Positions 5,176 through 6,720 of a stretch of DNA of 6,720 bases are shown piece after piece. Origin of the DNA: Prosthecochloris ethylica (lineage in GTDB: Bacteria > Bacteroidota > Chlorobiia > Chlorobiales > Chlorobiaceae). The stretch lies in NCBI RefSeq assembly GCF_015234275.1, contig NZ_JADGII010000038.1; one strand, 5' to 3'. The first letter of the stretch is position 1, and each line of letters opens with the position of its first letter. Made by a program: the position numbers and the translations under genes. Below the pieces are notes generated by a model. The model did not search any database. It saw only the letters and a list, made by a program, of their open reading frames with translations, and was not told the DNA's origin.

Positions 5176-5577
5176 ATGGAAACGACACAGAATATCGATC
5201 AGCAGGTCAGAGATGTGCTTCGGGCTCATTCCGGGATTACACTGGCGATTCTTTTTGGCTCGGTAGCTGATGGAACGGCAGGGCCTGACAGTGATCTCGA
5301 TCTTGCAGTATATGCTGGTCAGCCGATCACTGCAGAAGAAAAAATTCAGCTGATCGAGGAGCTTGCATTGCAGATCGGCCGCCCAGTGGATCTGGTTGAT
5401 ATGAAGACAGCCGGCCTGCCAGTTATGGAGCAAATTTTTGCCAAAGGTCGAAGGATTATCGGTTCAAATTCGCTTTATGCGGCACTGCTTACCCGGTATC
5501 AGATTGACCGTGCTGATTTTCTGCCCATTCGCCAAAGGGTACTCGAAGAGAGGAGAAAACGATGGATTGGGGCCTGA
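5176..5577 (+). CDS. mntA: MntA-type minimal nucleotidyltransferase antitoxin
   Basis: The 133-aa protein is a minimal nucleotidyltransferase. In characterised systems MntA neutralises HepT by adding AMP to its active-site tyrosine, in the cytosol. The core signature GS-x10-D-x-D is exact: Gly28-Ser29, then Asp40 and Asp42 in GSVADGTAGPDSDLDLAVY. RPVDLVDM (69-76) gives the third acidic residue, most likely Asp72. The chosen ATG (5176) has GGGG at 5167-5170 as a ribosome site and starts just before the conserved domain; an in-frame ATG at 5152 would add eight residues, and one at 5092 only translated repeat. The stop overlaps hepT by 16 bases, so translation is probably coupled. Codon use and base composition are more AT-rich than in the mutase and YdcF-like genes, which suggests separate acquisition. 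Length and motifs look intact. Confidence 0.93.
   Translation: METTQNIDQQVRDVLRAHSGITLAILFGSVADGTAGPDSDLDLAVYAGQPITAEEKIQLIEELALQIGRPVDLVDMKTAGLPVMEQIFAKGRRIIGSNSLYAALLTRYQIDRADFLPIRQRVLEERRKRWIGA
5551..5555 (+). promoter_or_regulatory. Strong ribosome binding site of hepT inside mntA
   Basis: AGGAG lies six bases before the hepT ATG (5562), within the last codons of mntA. It fixes the hepT start and contrasts with the absent or weak sites of the mutase, FISUMP and YdcF-like genes. Confidence 0.8.
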
Positions 5578-5975
5578 TCGAACAGAAGCTTGAGTCTCTG
5601 CGGCGGGCAGTCAGCAGAGTGGCTGAAAACTGTCCTGAAGAGGTGCCAGATCTTGTTCGTGACTATGATGCGCAGGATATTGTTTCCCTCAACCTGACAC
5701 GTGCTGTGCAGCTTTGTGTTGATATTGCCAATCATGTGCTTTCCGAATCCGATCTTCCTTCACCTGTGACTATGGGGCAAAGTTTTGAACTGCTGGAAGA
5801 GCTGGGAGTCATTGGGCCTGAACTTTGTGTGAGGATGAAAAAAGCGGTTGGCTTCCGTAATCTGGCTGTCCACAATTATGATGTTATCGACTGGGCGATT
5901 GTGCATGCTATCGCCCGGCATCATCTTGGTGATTTCAAGGCTTTTGCTGAGGCAGTGCTGTTACTCCGGGGATGA
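5562..5975 (+). CDS. hepT: HepT-type HEPN toxin (DUF86)
   Basis: The 137-aa protein is an all-helical HEPN RNase of the HepT family, whose members cleave RNA and block growth unless AMPylated by MntA. The R-x4-H-x-Y motif is present as RNLAVHNY: Arg99 and His104 are the predicted catalytic residues and Tyr106 the predicted AMPylation site. Other family features are RAVQLCVDIANHVL (47-60) and SFELLEELGVI (74-84). The length is normal for the family and no residue of the motif is lost, so the toxin is probably active. It overlaps mntA by 16 bases and forms a two-gene operon with it, toxin second. It ends with its own TGA, eight bases before repeat sequence starts again. No intrinsic terminator is evident downstream. 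Confidence 0.95.
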   Translation: MDWGLIEQKLESLRRAVSRVAENCPEEVPDLVRDYDAQDIVSLNLTRAVQLCVDIANHVLSESDLPSPVTMGQSFELLEELGVIGPELCVRMKKAVGFRNLAVHNYDVIDWAIVHAIARHHLGDFKAFAEAVLLLRG

Positions 5976-5983
5976 GATTGTCC

Positions 5984-6106
5984 AGTGACGAGTGACAGGA
6001 TGCCGGAGCGCCTTGCGGCGCGGGAGGAAAGAGACGAGAGGCGAGAGACAAGAGACAGGGTGCCTTCGGCGCGGTAAATGGTGGGGGAGGTTTTGCCTTG
6101 TCTTCT
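5984..6106 (+). repeat. Heptamer and GC-hairpin module right of hepT
   Basis: TGTCCAGTGACGAGTGAC is followed by GCGCC-TTGC-GGCGC (6008-6021), GGGAGGAA and four AGAGACG-type heptamers (6030-6057). A GTGCC-TTC-GGCGC hairpin and the TTTGCCTTGTCTTCT lead-in (6092-6106) precede the next REP-A. It matches 4666-4759 and opens the right member of the direct-repeat pair around the toxin-antitoxin operon. Confidence 0.82.
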
Positions 6107-6307
6107 GTAGGGGTCAGCGGCGCTGACCCGTGGTGGCGTTGTTTTGTCCGCGGATTACACGGATGTGCACTGATGGGTTTTTGACTGTCCGCGGATTACG
6201 CGAATTTTTGCGAATTGGTTGGTATTTTTCGGTTTGGTGGCGGCATTCGCCGGGAGGGTTCGGTGGTTGGCGGGGGTTTGGTGCGGGCGAGCGTCGCTCG
6301 CCCCTAC
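6107..6307 (+). repeat. Complete REP-bounded repeat unit, short form
   Basis: The unit runs from GTAG (6107-6110) and REP-A (6111-6129) to REP-B (6285-6303) and CTAC (6304-6307), 201 bp. REP-B has GTC instead of GCC in the loop, leaving the stem perfect. The spacer closely matches 4760-4960. In the first half GTCCGCGG replaces the usual CCACAG before GATTACACGGAT. Confidence 0.88.
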
Positions 6308-6319
6308 GGTTGGGGAAAG

Positions 6320-6386
6320 GTAAAAAGTGTAAAGTCACAAGTGATGTGTTGGCATTTGTTCTGCAACAGATAATGGTTCACGGATA
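6320..6386 (+). repeat. Two successive heptamer arrays, right-hand copy
   Basis: GTAAAAA, GTGTAAA, GTCACAA, GTGATGT, GTTGGCA (6320-6354) are followed, after TTTGTTCTGCA, by ACAGATA, ATGGTTC, ACGGATA (6366-6386). It is the counterpart of 4973-5053 with two fewer heptamers in the second array. Confidence 0.8.
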
Positions 6387-6402
6387 TTTGCCTTTGTCTT
6401 GT

Positions 6403-6624
6403 GTAGGGGTCAGCGGCGCTGACCCGTGGTGGCGTTGTTTTGCCCGCGGATTACACGGATTTGCTCTGACGGGTTTTTGACTGTCCGCGGATTACGCGAA
6501 TTTTTGCGAATTGGTTGGTTTTTTCGGTTTGGTGGCGGCATGGGCCGGGGGAGCGCGTTGCGCAGTGACAAGTTCTCAGTGACGAGTGACCGGGAAAAGG
6601 CGGGCGAGCGCCGCTCGCCCCTAC
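6403..6624 (+). repeat. Complete REP-bounded repeat unit, long form
   Basis: GTAG (6403-6406) and REP-A (6407-6425) are at the left; REP-B (6602-6620) and CTAC (6621-6624) at the right; 222 bp. The right half (GAGCGCGTTGCGCAGTGAC to GGGAAAAGGC) matches the long unit at 2158-2385, while the middle (GGCGGCATGGGCCGG) matches the short units at 3404 and 3663. It therefore looks like a mosaic of the two spacer types. No gene is seen in 5976-6720. Confidence 0.88.
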
Positions 6625-6674
6625 ACCGTTCAGGGATTTTTTGACTTTTTGCCTTGTCTTCCCCATATCTTTTT

Positions 6675-6720
6675 CTGGTCACTGGTCACTGGTCACTGGT
6701 CACTGGTCACTGGTCACTGG
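6675..6720 (+). repeat. Perfect CTGGTCA heptamer array running off the window
   Basis: Six and a half perfect copies of CTGGTCA run to the last base, so the true length is unknown. It is the only array here without any sequence variation, which suggests recent expansion. A short reverse-complement trace (CCAGTGA) occurs near 3119-3129. Confidence 0.93.

Noticed and set aside
2158..6624. Insertion sequence or composite transposon
   Set aside because: No transposase, integrase or reverse transcriptase frame is found in any unit or between them. The units are non-autonomous hairpin elements.
6675..6720. CRISPR array
   Set aside because: The 7-bp units have no spacers, and the longer repeats have irregular spacing and internal gene-sized gaps. 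There is no cas gene.

Overview
This is a repeat-dominated accessory stretch of a bacterial chromosome. It holds five protein genes: a phosphomannomutase-type phosphohexomutase (162-1919, +), a FISUMP-domain protein (2422-2979, -), a YdcF/ElyC-like DUF218 membrane protein (3928-4746, +) and a MntA-HepT toxin-antitoxin operon (5176-5975, +). The organism cannot be fixed from sequence alone. The FISUMP domain, weak Shine-Dalgarno sites on the older genes, the strong G and T bias of their coding strand and the many 7-bp tandem repeats suggest a Gram-negative of the FCB or PVC groups (for example Chlorobi or Kiritimatiellota). This placement is a low-confidence inference.

Almost all non-coding sequence belongs to one modular repeat family. 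Its best-defined unit is about 201-228 bp. The left end is GTAG followed by the hairpin GGGTCAGC-GGC-GCTGACCC (here REP-A). A core rich in GATTACnC-type words follows. The right end is the inverted hairpin GGGCGAGC-GCC-GCTCGCCC followed by CTAC (here REP-B). Five complete units (2158-2385, 3404-3605, 3663-3863, 4760-4960, 6107-6307), a sixth at 6403-6624 and several partial ones all point the same way. Read on the same strand, REP-A and REP-B are one hairpin with two compensated base-pair changes, and both carry GTAG at the foot. This is the hallmark of REP/BIME elements mobilised by RAYT (TnpA_REP) HUH transposases. No RAYT gene lies in the window.

Between the units lie imperfect heptamer arrays with different consensus words (TGACGAG, AGAGACG, ACGGTTC/ACCATTC, GTnnnnn, CTGGTCA), often next to small GC hairpins. 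The most striking observation is that the same heptamer/hairpin material sits in frame inside the phosphohexomutase gene at two places (about 45 and 77 codons). It also forms the C-terminal tails of the phosphohexomutase and of the YdcF-like protein. All catalytic motifs of the mutase are intact around the inserts.

Layout: 1-161 partial repeat, lone REP-A and a terminator-like hairpin; 162-1919 mutase with two inserts; 1893-2421 repeats; 2422-2979 FISUMP gene on the minus strand; 2980-3346 AT-rich region with a palindrome and a truncated repeat core; 3347-3863 two tandem 258-259 bp copies; 3928-4746 YdcF-like gene; 4666-5138 repeat block; 5176-5975 mntA-hepT; 5984-6720 a second copy of the same repeat block plus a further unit and a heptamer array running off the window. 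The toxin-antitoxin operon is AT-richer than its neighbours, has proper ribosome sites and is bracketed by direct copies of a roughly 420-bp repeat block, so it looks like an acquired, possibly excisable cassette. The other genes show no obvious shared pathway.
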